Origin: Desertivirga xinjiangensis
Lineage (GTDB): Bacteria; Bacteroidota; Bacteroidia; Sphingobacteriales; Sphingobacteriaceae
NCBI RefSeq assembly: GCF_024436435.1
Contig: NZ_JAFMZP010000012.1
Coordinates: forward strand, 1 to 64,000
Length of the DNA stretch: 64,000 nucleotides
Direction: 5' to 3'
The notes below the pieces were generated by a model. That model searched no databases. It was not told the origin of the DNA and saw only the letters and a list, made by a program, of their open reading frames with translations. The position numbers were made by a program, and so were the translations under genes. This document shows positions 25,990 through 33,514 of this stretch, piece after piece. Numbering within the stretch: position 1 is the stretch's first letter; every line of letters starts with the position of its first letter.

Positions 25990-27489
25990 ATGTTAACCGA
26001 TCAACCAGTAGGTTTCAAATCTCACAAAATCCTTTTCCTTAATACTTTGGGTTTCCTGGTGTCTTTTGCAGCCTGGATGATCAATGGCGTTTTGGTCACC
26101 TATCTCACAGATAATGGTATTTTTGAGTGGACCATAGTTGAAATTGGCTGGCTGCTGGGTGTCCCGGTGCTTACTGGTTCGGTTTTCAGACTCCCCATCG
26201 GAATATTGACAGACAAGATTGGTGGGAAATGGGTTTTCGGGACTTTGCTTGTCTTTAGTGCTATACCTATGTTCCTCTTATCATTTGCCAACAATTATCT
26301 GAGTTTCCTGATATTAAGCTTTTTGTTTGGTATGGCCGGAACAAGCTTCGCGGTTGGCGTAGGCTATACCTCTGTTTGGTATCCTAAAAACTGGCAGGGA
26401 AGAGCCATCGGTATCTTTGGAGTGGGCTCTGCAGGTGCTTCGCTCACCACACTGATCGGACCTTCATTATTGGATAAGTTAACAAATGCAGGCGCAAATC
26501 CTGAAGGCTGGCGACAAATGCCGGTGATATATGCGGTTATTCTTCTGGGAGTGGGCTTGCTGTTTTTCTTTTTTGCTGAAAACATGAAGCCGGCGGCAAG
26601 TAGTAAATCTCTGGCACAGCTTCTTTCACCTCTCAAGGAAATCAGGGTATGGCGCTTTGGCCTCTATTATTTCCTGGTGTTTGGTTGTTTTGTAACGTTC
26701 TCGCAATGGCTGGTGCCATATTTTGTAAATGTCTATAACGCAGATCTGGTTCTTGCTGGTTTTTTTGCATCCTGCTTTAGTTTACCTACAGGACTCTTCA
26801 GGGCTGTAGGCGGATTTTTATCAGACAAATATGGCGCCCGGAAAGTGATGTATGGAGTTCTGGGAATATCTGTAATATTGAGCTTTTTGCTGATCATTCC
26901 CCGTATGGAGATAGCTTCTCCCGGCTCAGGGATCATGGCCACGAAAGACGGCGTGGTGACAGCGGTTGGGCCAGACAGGATAATGGTGGGAGATAAAGAA
27001 TATAAGATCGTCAAGAAAAACAGGGTGTTTGAAAAAGTAAGGAATAACGTAATGGTTTTTCCGCACAAAGACAACTGGCATGAGGTGCTTGTGAAACCGG
27101 GAGATAAGGTTGTTAAAAAGCAACTGTTGGCGCAGGGAACCACGCGGATCTATTTTCAGGCAAATATGTGGATCTTTATTGGCCTGGTTATGCTCATTGG
27201 AATGGCCTGGGGGATAGGAACTGCAGCGGTATTTAAACACATTCCTGAATATTTCCCGACTCAGATTGGCCTTGTAGGTGGAATGGTTGGATTAATAGGA
27301 GGTTTAGGTGGATTTGTGGGGCCGATCCTGTTCGGCTATCTGTTAACCGGCACAGGTTTATGGACGAGTTCCTGGATGTTTGTATGGGTGCTTTCAGTGA
27401 TATGCATTGTATGGATGCACCTGGTAATTACGAATATGATGGCTAAACGCTCTCCTGATTTAAAAGATAAGTTTGAGCATTTAAGCTAA
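25990..27489 (+). CDS. narK: NarK/NasA-family nitrate/nitrite transporter with an extra loop domain
   Basis: Major facilitator transporter of about 499 residues for nitrate uptake and/or nitrite exchange. FGMAGTSFAVGVGYTSVW-type residues (about 114-131) and GLVGGMVGLIGGLGGFVGP (about 427-445) are the two glycine-rich nitrate signature regions, and RLPIGILTDKIGGKW carries the substrate Arg. Between helices, at about residues 303-385, is an insert of some 80 residues rich in Lys, Gly and Val (EVLVKPGDKVVKKQLLAQG), which looks like a small beta domain of the barrel-sandwich type. The start at 25990 is the ATG; a TTG two codons upstream is less likely. It converges on the nitrate reductase operon. 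Confidence 0.88.
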   Translation: MLTDQPVGFKSHKILFLNTLGFLVSFAAWMINGVLVTYLTDNGIFEWTIVEIGWLLGVPVLTGSVFRLPIGILTDKIGGKWVFGTLLVFSAIPMFLLSFANNYLSFLILSFLFGMAGTSFAVGVGYTSVWYPKNWQGRAIGIFGVGSAGASLTTLIGPSLLDKLTNAGANPEGWRQMPVIYAVILLGVGLLFFFFAENMKPAASSKSLAQLLSPLKEIRVWRFGLYYFLVFGCFVTFSQWLVPYFVNVYNADLVLAGFFASCFSLPTGLFRAVGGFLSDKYGARKVMYGVLGISVILSFLLIIPRMEIASPGSGIMATKDGVVTAVGPDRIMVGDKEYKIVKKNRVFEKVRNNVMVFPHKDNWHEVLVKPGDKVVKKQLLAQGTTRIYFQANMWIFIGLVMLIGMAWGIGTAAVFKHIPEYFPTQIGLVGGMVGLIGGLGGFVGPILFGYLLTGTGLWTSSWMFVWVLSVICIVWMHLVITNMMAKRSPDLKDKFEHLS

Positions 27490-27529
27490 GAAACTTGTGC
27501 AATTCTGACGTTTATAATCGTCGGAACTG

Positions 27530-27790
27530 CTATCTGTACTTCACCTTTTTGTTTCTTATGATTCCCGGCATAAAATATAGCCAGCCAAAACCGACCAGGA
27601 AAAGGCCTAACGAAGCCAGAAATGCGGGAAATGCGATATCAACATTTTCGTTTAGCGCGTTATTCAAAGCGGTGTAAAGCAACCAGATCTGGATGCTTAC
27701 ATTTAAGATCAGTACAACAATTAAGGCCACCATCAATGTACTGGTTTTGTTAGGATGTGCCTGATTTTGCGCTTCTCTGAAATTACTCAT
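27530..27790 (-). CDS. Small two-helix membrane protein at the end of the nitrate reductase operon
   Basis: An 86-residue protein with helices at about 18-42 and 52-75 and a basic C-terminus (PGIIRNKKVKYR). I do not recognise the function; similar small proteins close nitrate reductase operons in other Bacteroidota, so an accessory or assembly role is an inference from context. It is separated from the Rieske gene by 60 bases of tandem repeat. Confidence 0.65.
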   Translation of the reverse strand: MSNFREAQNQAHPNKTSTLMVALIVVLILNVSIQIWLLYTALNNALNENVDIAFPAFLASLGLFLVGFGWLYFMPGIIRNKKVKYR

Positions 27791-27800
27791 TGGGTTTTTA

Positions 27801-27857
27801 GTTGTAAGTTGTAAGTGATAAGTTGTAAGTAATAAGTTGTAAGTAATAAGTTATAAG
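27801..27857. repeat. Tandem AAGTTGTAAGTAAT-type repeat
   Basis: About four imperfect units of a 14-base motif (AAGTTGTAAGTAAT) lie between the Rieske and two-helix protein genes, touching the Rieske stop codon region. A related stretch occurs on the other strand at 50840-50865. Such repeats are unstable in length; I see no other function. Confidence 0.7.
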
Positions 27858-28363
27858 GTTTTAGGACTCGTTTCGAATTCTCTAACATAGATGTCATCGC
27901 CCTTGAAGATGACATCTAGTCTCGGTAGCGGCCGCGGCGGCGGCCCGGCCAGCACTTCGCCGGTCAGGGCATCGAACCATCCGTTATGGCAAGGACATTC
28001 AATTTTGCCAGACTTTGGCATGTAGAACACTGCACAGGATAAATGGGTGCATTTTTGTTCATAAGCCCTGAAGTCGTCCTTTTCTGTCCGGATAAGCACA
28101 TAGGGGATAGTGCTGCCCGGGATCACAAATGACTTGGTTCCACCCTGCGGAAGTTCGTCCTTTTTACATACAAAATGTTCACCCTGTACTTTTTCAGCAG
28201 GGAAGAAGTTTGCTTTTGCAGCAACGTAGCCACTTCCTACAGCCAGGCCTCCGGAAACCAGGCAGAGAAACTTTGCAAAGTCGCGCCTGCTGACCTGTGT
28301 TGCATCCAGTTGCTGAATCGGAAAATCTACCTTCCATTGATTATCTTTATTGTTTGTAGCCAT
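27851..28363 (-). CDS. Rieske 2Fe-2S protein with a Tat-type signal
   Basis: A 170-residue Rieske iron-sulfur protein. The cluster ligands are Cys105-x-His107 and Cys123-x2-His126, with the disulfide cysteines Cys110 and Cys125, so a high-potential quinol-oxidising type is likely. The N-terminal SRRDFAKFL (25-33) followed by a hydrophobic helix is a twin-arginine signal-anchor like those of bc1-type Rieske proteins, placing the domain outside the cytoplasm. It begins two bases after the FeS subunit gene stops. In this operon it may link the quinone pool to the reductase or to NirK; no cytochrome bc1 genes are beside it. Confidence 0.88.
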   Translation of the reverse strand: MATNNKDNQWKVDFPIQQLDATQVSRRDFAKFLCLVSGGLAVGSGYVAAKANFFPAEKVQGEHFVCKKDELPQGGTKSFVIPGSTIPYVLIRTEKDDFRAYEQKCTHLSCAVFYMPKSGKIECPCHNGWFDALTGEVLAGPPPRPLPRLDVIFKGDDIYVREFETSPKTL

Positions 28364-28365
28364 AT

Positions 28366-28935
28366 TTAATCGACTCTTAAAACTGTAGTTCCTTTTGGCA
28401 TCATGATATTTACTTTTGTGCTTACCTTTTCGTTGCCGAAGATGAAGTTATTAACCGGAGAGCTGTTGGGACGCATCCTGGCAATCTCTTCCCTGGTTCC
28501 ATAAAACAAGGCTTGTGTTGGACAAACGGTAGCGCACATTGGTTTTTTGCCGGCACTGGTGCGGTCATAACACATATTGCATTTCATCATCAGATCGTAT
28601 GCCTCGTTCTTTTTGGGAACTCCAAAAGGACAAGCCATTACACAATTTGAGCAGCCAATGCAGCGAGCCGTATTTGCCGTGTGCACTACTCCAAATTCGT
28701 CTTTAGAAATGGCGTCTGCAGGACAAACATTTGCACAAACCGGGTCATCGCAGTGCATACACACTTGTACCGTGGTCTGGATGGTCACAGCCCTGTCAAC
28801 ATAATTAACATGGATCATGGAGTCATGTCCGTTTGTTTCACATTCGGCGCATGCCATTTCGCAGGCTTTGCAGCCAATGCATCGCTGCATGTCGACAAAG
28901 AATTCCTGGTTGGTCTGATAATTAGTTTCTGGCAT
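28366..28935 (-). CDS. Four-cluster 4Fe-4S electron-transfer subunit of the nitrate reductase
   Basis: A 189-residue protein of the DmsB/NrfC/PhsB type. Four cysteine groups are visible: [11 protein letters not shown] (from Cys19), [26 protein letters not shown] and [21 protein letters not shown] (residue ranges read by eye). It would wire the membrane cytochrome to the molybdenum subunit. No signal peptide, so it is on the cytoplasmic side unless carried out by a partner. It lies 22 bases after the catalytic gene and two before the Rieske gene. Confidence 0.9.
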   Translation of the reverse strand: MPETNYQTNQEFFVDMQRCIGCKACEMACAECETNGHDSMIHVNYVDRAVTIQTTVQVCMHCDDPVCANVCPADAISKDEFGVVHTANTARCIGCSNCVMACPFGVPKKNEAYDLMMKCNMCYDRTSAGKKPMCATVCPTQALFYGTREEIARMRPNSSPVNNFIFGNEKVSTKVNIMMPKGTTVLRVD

Positions 28936-28957
28936 AATTTCAATTTATGATAGATGG

Positions 28958-31174
28958 TTAAACGCTTGCAAAAGCTTGTGAATCGGTTGAGGGCGGCGAT
29001 TTTATTCCGAGTGGTTCCAGTTTGCATGCACAAACTTTAAATTCCGGGATCTTTGAAACAGGATCTAAGGTTCCAGGGGTAAACTGGTTGGCCGACTTCT
29101 TTCCAGGCCAGTGATAAGGGAGAAATACGGTGTCCTTACGTATTGTCTCCACTATATTGGCGGGAAATTCATCCGAGCCACGGCGTGTTGATACTCTTAC
29201 CATCTCATCCTGGCCGATACCATACTTCGCAGCCAGTTCCGGATGAATTTCAAGCTTAGGCTCAGGATACAGATCCACCAATTTTCCAATCCGGCGGGTC
29301 TGGGTTCCGCTCAGATACTGCGATACGACACGTCCGGTAGTCATCACAACCGGGTATTCCTCATCGGTTACCTCGCCGGGCGGGCGGTAAGCTGCAGCAT
29401 TAAAATGAGCTTTACCATCAGCGGTCGCAAATTTCTTATCTTCCCAAAGCCTGGGTGTTCCGGGATGGTCCAGTGTAGGACAGGGCCAGAAAACTCCCAT
29501 ATTGTCTTCGATCTTTTTATAAGTGATACCGAAGTAATCTGCGGTGCCTCCTTTAGAGGCGACACGTAGCTCATTGAAAATATCTTCGCTGCTATTATAG
29601 GTAAATTTATCTTCTGCGCCCAGACGTTTTGCGAGCTCGAGGATAATTGAGGTGTCAGTGCGTGCCTGACCGGGAGGATCCACGGCTCTTTTTATGCGCA
29701 CCACCCTGCCTTCGGCGGTGGTTACAGTACCCTCCTCTTCTTCATGCAGCGAACCGGGCAGAATAATGTCTGCATGGCGGGACGTCTCATTCATGAAAAA
29801 GTCAATGCAGACATAAAATTCCAGCTTTTCAAGTGCTTCGCGAACATAGTTGTTGTTTGGTAAGGATACCAGTGGATTGAAGCAAATGGAAAGCAGTCCC
29901 TTTACTTCACCCCGGTGAATCGCCTCAATTAGTTCGTACGCTGTAAGGCCTTTTCCCGGCATGTCTTTTTCGTCAATGCCCCATACATCCGCGATGTATT
30001 TCCGGTGTTCGGGATTGGTGATATCCCTGTTTCCCGGCAGCTGATCACATTTATGGCCATGTTCTCTTCCTCCCTGCCCGTTTCCCTGTCCTGTTATGGT
30101 ACCATAACCGCAATACGGTTTGCCAATACGACCAGTCGCCAGAACAAGGTTAATGCAGCCAACAACATTGTCAACGCCTTTCGAATGATGTTCGATGCCG
30201 CGTGCATGAAGCAAAAAGCTGGTAGCGGCTTTTCCCCACCACTGGGAAGCAAGTTCGATCTTTTGTTTTTCTATACCGGTTACCTCTTCAGCCCATTCTA
30301 GCGTATAGTCCTTAACGGCTTCGAGGGTTTGTTCAAAACCGGTAGTATAGTTTTCAATGAAATCATGGTCAAGCATGTCATGATCGGCCAGATACTTAAG
30401 CATGGCTCCGTATAATGCAGAGTCGGTACCAGGTCTGATAGCCAGGTGAAGATCGGCAGTCCGTGCCAGGGGTATAACCCTGGGGTCCACTACGATCAGC
30501 TTAGCTCCGTAATCCCTTGCGCGCCAGATCCAGTGTGTAAGGGTAGGGAAGGTTTCGCTTACATTAGCTCCGCTTATCATAATAACTTCGGCCCGTTCAA
30601 GATCCTGGAAGTTGTTTGAAATGCGGTCGAGTCCAAATGCTTTTTTATTTCCGGCACCGGCACTCACCATGCACAGGCGGCCGTTATAGTCGAGGTTGGC
30701 AGTCTTTACAGCTACCCGGGCAAACTTGCCCATTAAATAACTTTTTTCGTTGCTTAATGACACCCCTGATAATATCGAGAAAGCATCATTACCATAGCTG
30801 GCCTGGATACGTTTAATTTCCGAAACCGTTTTTTCCATGGCCTCATCCCATGAGGTGTTTTGGAAGCCTACACCCTCCTGTCGCTGAATAGGCTGTAATA
30901 AACGGTCGGGATGGTTGTTTTGCATATAGCGCTGAACTCCTTTAGGGCATAAACGGCCTTCATTAAATGGGAACTCCATCCAGGGTTCAAACCCGACCAC
31001 ATGATTTTTCTTGACCAGTAATTTAATTCCGCACTGCATACCGCAAAAACAGCAGTGGGTATTCACTATTTCGTCCGGCTCGTCGCGACCAACGAAGCCT
31101 TCCTGCGGAGGGTAATTGCGATGAGGGCCGAATTGTTCAATTAATTTTTCTGGAGAAACAGGGAGACGCGCCAT
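28958..31174 (-). CDS. Molybdopterin nitrate reductase catalytic subunit (NasC/NarB/NapA-like)
   Basis: Mo-bisMGD oxidoreductase of 738 residues, probably reducing nitrate to nitrite. The N-terminal 4Fe-4S site uses Cys41, Cys44, Cys48 and Cys76 (HCCFCGMQC...RLCPKG). The Mo ligand is probably Cys168 in [12 protein letters not shown], the position used in Nas/Nap enzymes, whereas NarG has Asp. [17 protein letters not shown] is the usual MGD-binding segment. No Tat signal is present at the N-terminus, which favours a cytoplasmic enzyme. Formate dehydrogenase-like activity cannot be excluded, but NarK and NirK next door favour nitrate. It lacks the C-terminal 2Fe-2S domain of NasC. Confidence 0.85.
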   Translation of the reverse strand: MARLPVSPEKLIEQFGPHRNYPPQEGFVGRDEPDEIVNTHCCFCGMQCGIKLLVKKNHVVGFEPWMEFPFNEGRLCPKGVQRYMQNNHPDRLLQPIQRQEGVGFQNTSWDEAMEKTVSEIKRIQASYGNDAFSILSGVSLSNEKSYLMGKFARVAVKTANLDYNGRLCMVSAGAGNKKAFGLDRISNNFQDLERAEVIMISGANVSETFPTLTHWIWRARDYGAKLIVVDPRVIPLARTADLHLAIRPGTDSALYGAMLKYLADHDMLDHDFIENYTTGFEQTLEAVKDYTLEWAEEVTGIEKQKIELASQWWGKAATSFLLHARGIEHHSKGVDNVVGCINLVLATGRIGKPYCGYGTITGQGNGQGGREHGHKCDQLPGNRDITNPEHRKYIADVWGIDEKDMPGKGLTAYELIEAIHRGEVKGLLSICFNPLVSLPNNNYVREALEKLEFYVCIDFFMNETSRHADIILPGSLHEEEEGTVTTAEGRVVRIKRAVDPPGQARTDTSIILELAKRLGAEDKFTYNSSEDIFNELRVASKGGTADYFGITYKKIEDNMGVFWPCPTLDHPGTPRLWEDKKFATADGKAHFNAAAYRPPGEVTDEEYPVVMTTGRVVSQYLSGTQTRRIGKLVDLYPEPKLEIHPELAAKYGIGQDEMVRVSTRRGSDEFPANIVETIRKDTVFLPYHWPGKKSANQFTPGTLDPVSKIPEFKVCACKLEPLGIKSPPSTDSQAFASV

Positions 31175-31198
31175 AAATGCTTTATCTGAATAATAATT

Positions 31199-32266
31199 TT
31201 AACCAAATAGTTTCCCGCCATTTTCCTGACGGGCTTTAAGATGAGCCATTGCCAAACGCGAGCGTTTACCTTCGGGACTAAGATCAAGATGGGAAGAGCC
31301 GTCTTCGAGGCGAAAATCAAATCCAAGTTCTTTGGTAACGATCTTTAAATCGTCAATATGCAGCTGAGTAGCAAATTCCTTTCCTGTGTGCGGGCAGGTA
31401 GCCATTCCTCGCTTCATGCCCTCCCTCTTATAGATATGGGCTCCAATCTGAGCCGGGCGTTGGATGATGTGGAAGAACTTGCCGAAGGGGATCCATATCA
31501 GGAACATAATAACTGTTACAGCGTGTGTTACAGCCATGAAGTCGTAGGCCATCCCTTTCATAAACTCATAGTCGTAGCTTAATCCCAAACCTGTGATAGA
31601 GATAGCTAATAACAGTATCAATGGCAATAGATCTCCCTCAAAAGTTTGTGTGGCGATCAATCCTGCCTGAGTGAGCCGCCGTCGCATAAATATCAGTACC
31701 CCTATAATAACCAGCCAGGAACACCAGTTCAGCGCGTGAAATGTTAAAAAAGCGATGAAAGAGCCCAGTTTGAATTCGAAGATCTTAAAACCGAAAAAAT
31801 GGGCTTCATACATCCGGATACTTTCCGGATTAAGACTTGTTTCGGCATTCATAGTAAAGTGTATCCAGCCGAAGGTAAGCGGAAAAGTAATGGCAAAGGC
31901 CAGTGTACAGCCAATTGCCATAAGAAAATGCCCAATCCAGCGGGTTCTTCCACGTGGGTAGATAAATTTCTGAAAACCGATGTTTTGAACGAACTCTTTG
32001 CCGAAAAATAATAGATGAGCAAATACCTTACCCTTGAAAAAGAACTGCCAGGTGCGTTTAAAATACATCCAGGTAGGCGGGCGCTGCAACCAAACCGAGT
32101 ACCGGTAAACCACTCCAAAAAAAGCAAACACAGTACCAAATAAGTAACCTATAAGTGCCGGATCAAAGTTCTGGAGTTCCCGTGAACCATAAAAAACCAT
32201 GGCAATTACAAGGGCCGAAACCAAGGTCGCTATTATTAAGGCTTTTTTATTAAGGGAGGCAATCAT
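31199..32266 (-). CDS. Membrane cytochrome b-type subunit of the nitrate reductase (NarI-like)
   Basis: First gene of the operon, 355 residues with about six hydrophobic helices. Several membrane His residues (for example in FLMAIG, GWIHFTMN, AHFFGF, TFHALNWCSW, VTHAVTV and KFFHIIQRP) could bind heme b, as in NarI/DsrM-type quinol oxidases. The C-terminal 75 residues are soluble, with a CPHTGKEFATQ segment of unknown role. It would take electrons from menaquinol and pass them to the four-cluster subunit. An FNR-type palindrome lies 48 bases upstream of the start. Confidence 0.8.
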   Translation of the reverse strand: MIASLNKKALIIATLVSALVIAMVFYGSRELQNFDPALIGYLFGTVFAFFGVVYRYSVWLQRPPTWMYFKRTWQFFFKGKVFAHLLFFGKEFVQNIGFQKFIYPRGRTRWIGHFLMAIGCTLAFAITFPLTFGWIHFTMNAETSLNPESIRMYEAHFFGFKIFEFKLGSFIAFLTFHALNWCSWLVIIGVLIFMRRRLTQAGLIATQTFEGDLLPLILLLAISITGLGLSYDYEFMKGMAYDFMAVTHAVTVIMFLIWIPFGKFFHIIQRPAQIGAHIYKREGMKRGMATCPHTGKEFATQLHIDDLKIVTKELGFDFRLEDGSSHLDLSPEGKRSRLAMAHLKARQENGGKLFG

Positions 32267-32313
32267 ATTTATCTCCTGTTAATTGGTAAAAATATGGTAG
32301 GTTATGTTTAAAA

Positions 32314-32333
32314 AATATGATCTAAATCATATT
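32314..32333. promoter_or_regulatory. FNR/Crp-type operator upstream of the nitrate reductase operon
   Basis: Perfect 8-bp arms AATATGAT and ATCATATT flank CTAA, fitting the TTGAT-N4-ATCAA layout. The centre is 57.5 bases before the cytochrome b start. An activator at -41.5 would set the transcription start about 16 bases before the ATG. It also lies 118 bases before the rhodanese-like gene on the other strand. A similar site is at 11847-11860. Confidence 0.65.
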
Positions 32334-32450
32334 CCTTAAAAAGAAGATCAATGGAAATTGTTTTACACCCTCTTTGTACATAAAAACCTAAACAAGCCCT
32401 TGTTGCTTTTGTTTTCCTGAAGGTTACGTCTTAAACTTCGAACTTTTGAT

Positions 32451-32756
32451 ATGGACAATAGAAATGATTCCTTAACTCACCATCAGTTATCCCTGAAGAT
32501 CAATTACCAGGAGTCCTTGCAGATCATCGATATTAGTGAAGACCTTGACCTGGCTGATCTTCCTTATCCAAACGTTTTGCACGTCCCGGCAAGCAAACTC
32601 CTGGAACTTACAGATCAGATTCAGCAAGATATCCCGGTAATACTGGTAGATAAGGATGAACGGCGAAGCAGAAAGCTTTGTACACTGCTTAATGAGGAAT
32701 ATGGATTTGGTAATATATATTATTTAACAGAAGTACCTGCGGGAGCTGATCACTAG
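32451..32756 (+). CDS. Rhodanese-like domain protein without the catalytic cysteine
   Basis: A 101-residue single-domain protein. The pattern IIDISEDLDLADLPYPNVLHVPASKLLELT and then PVILVDKDERRSRKL follows the rhodanese fold, but the loop that should begin with the catalytic Cys reads VDKDERRS, with Asp in its place. It cannot make a persulfide there and may instead bind or sense. It is divergent from the nitrate reductase operon and followed by the convergent Rrf2 gene. Confidence 0.65.
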   Translation: MDNRNDSLTHHQLSLKINYQESLQIIDISEDLDLADLPYPNVLHVPASKLLELTDQIQQDIPVILVDKDERRSRKLCTLLNEEYGFGNIYYLTEVPAGADH

Positions 32757-32782
32757 TCATAGACTATCTTTGATTTTTCCAG

Positions 32783-33211
32783 CTACTTCAAAAAATACTT
32801 ATTCTCTTCGAAATCTCTCACCATTTCAAATACTGATTTCTTACTGAATTCAATAAGCAATTGCGTTCGGATAGGTTTTATTTGATGATGCATTGGGCAG
32901 GGCTTTATATCGGAACAGGTTTTTAAGCCCATAACGCAGGCGCTGAACAGATCGTTGCCGTCAACAGCTCTCACTATTTCTATGAGATGAACAGTTTTAG
33001 GATCATCGATAAAAAAGCCGCCGTTGGGACCTTTAGCTGAAGAGATAACCCCTTTTCGTGATAAGGCCTGTAGAATCTTGCCTACGAAATGCATAGGAGC
33101 ACCGATAGCCTCTGAAATTTCGATAATTCCGGCTTTGCTACCCTTGTGGCTGCGGTAAGCTATATAAACCGTTGCTCTGATTGCATATTCGCACGACTTG
33201 GAAAGTATCAT
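32783..33211 (-). CDS. Rrf2-family iron-sulfur regulator (NsrR-like)
   Basis: DNA-binding regulator of 142 residues with a winged helix at the N-terminus (LSKSCEYAIRATVYIA) and the Rrf2 cysteines Cys92, Cys99 and Cys105 spaced as in IscR/NsrR. NsrR senses nitric oxide through its cluster; IscR senses Fe-S status. Next to genes that make NO from nitrate, an NO-sensing role is the more attractive guess. The spacing does not decide between them. Confidence 0.82.
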   Translation of the reverse strand: MILSKSCEYAIRATVYIAYRSHKGSKAGIIEISEAIGAPMHFVGKILQALSRKGVISSAKGPNGGFFIDDPKTVHLIEIVRAVDGNDLFSACVMGLKTCSDIKPCPMHHQIKPIRTQLLIEFSKKSVFEMVRDFEENKYFLK

Positions 33212-33278
33212 AGTATAAATTGAAGGTGCCCAAAAAGTTAATTATTAGCACACGCGTGCACTAGCAAAACCTCACGCT

Positions 33279-33446
33279 CTTCGGGATGTGTCATCATGTG
33301 TCATCCCGAAGCCTCACTCTCTTCGGGATGTGTCATCCCGAAGCCTTATCATAGGTTCTGTGAACCGAAGCACATAGCGTTTTAGGGAGTCGGAGACTCC
33401 TTTTTTATTTTTGAATCCTTAGACTCGCTTCGCTCAAGTCTAAGGA
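33279..33446. repeat. Cluster of palindromes (CTTCGGGATG and GGAGTC types)
   Basis: Two CTTCGGGATG...CATCCCGAAG hairpins (33279-33311, 33321-33343) are followed by GGTTC-TGT-GAACC (33354-33366), by GGAGTC-GGA-GACTCC with six T (33386-33406, a good terminator) and by TCCTTAGACT...AGTCTAAGGA (33416-33446). The last has relatives at 38638-38666. The 300-base gap before the M3 peptidase gene contains only these. Confidence 0.75.
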
Positions 33447-33514
33447 CAGACGCGTGCCGCGTGCCTGACAATGCATAGATCGTGCTACTCTTCTTTTTGG
33501 ACACCTCTCGTAAA

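Noticed and set aside
26364-27240. Several minus-strand ORFs inside narK
   Set aside because: All are antisense to the clear MFS transporter and have no recognisable features.
27801-27857. The tandem repeat as a CRISPR array
   Set aside because: Units are contiguous 14-mers with no spacers and no cas genes nearby.
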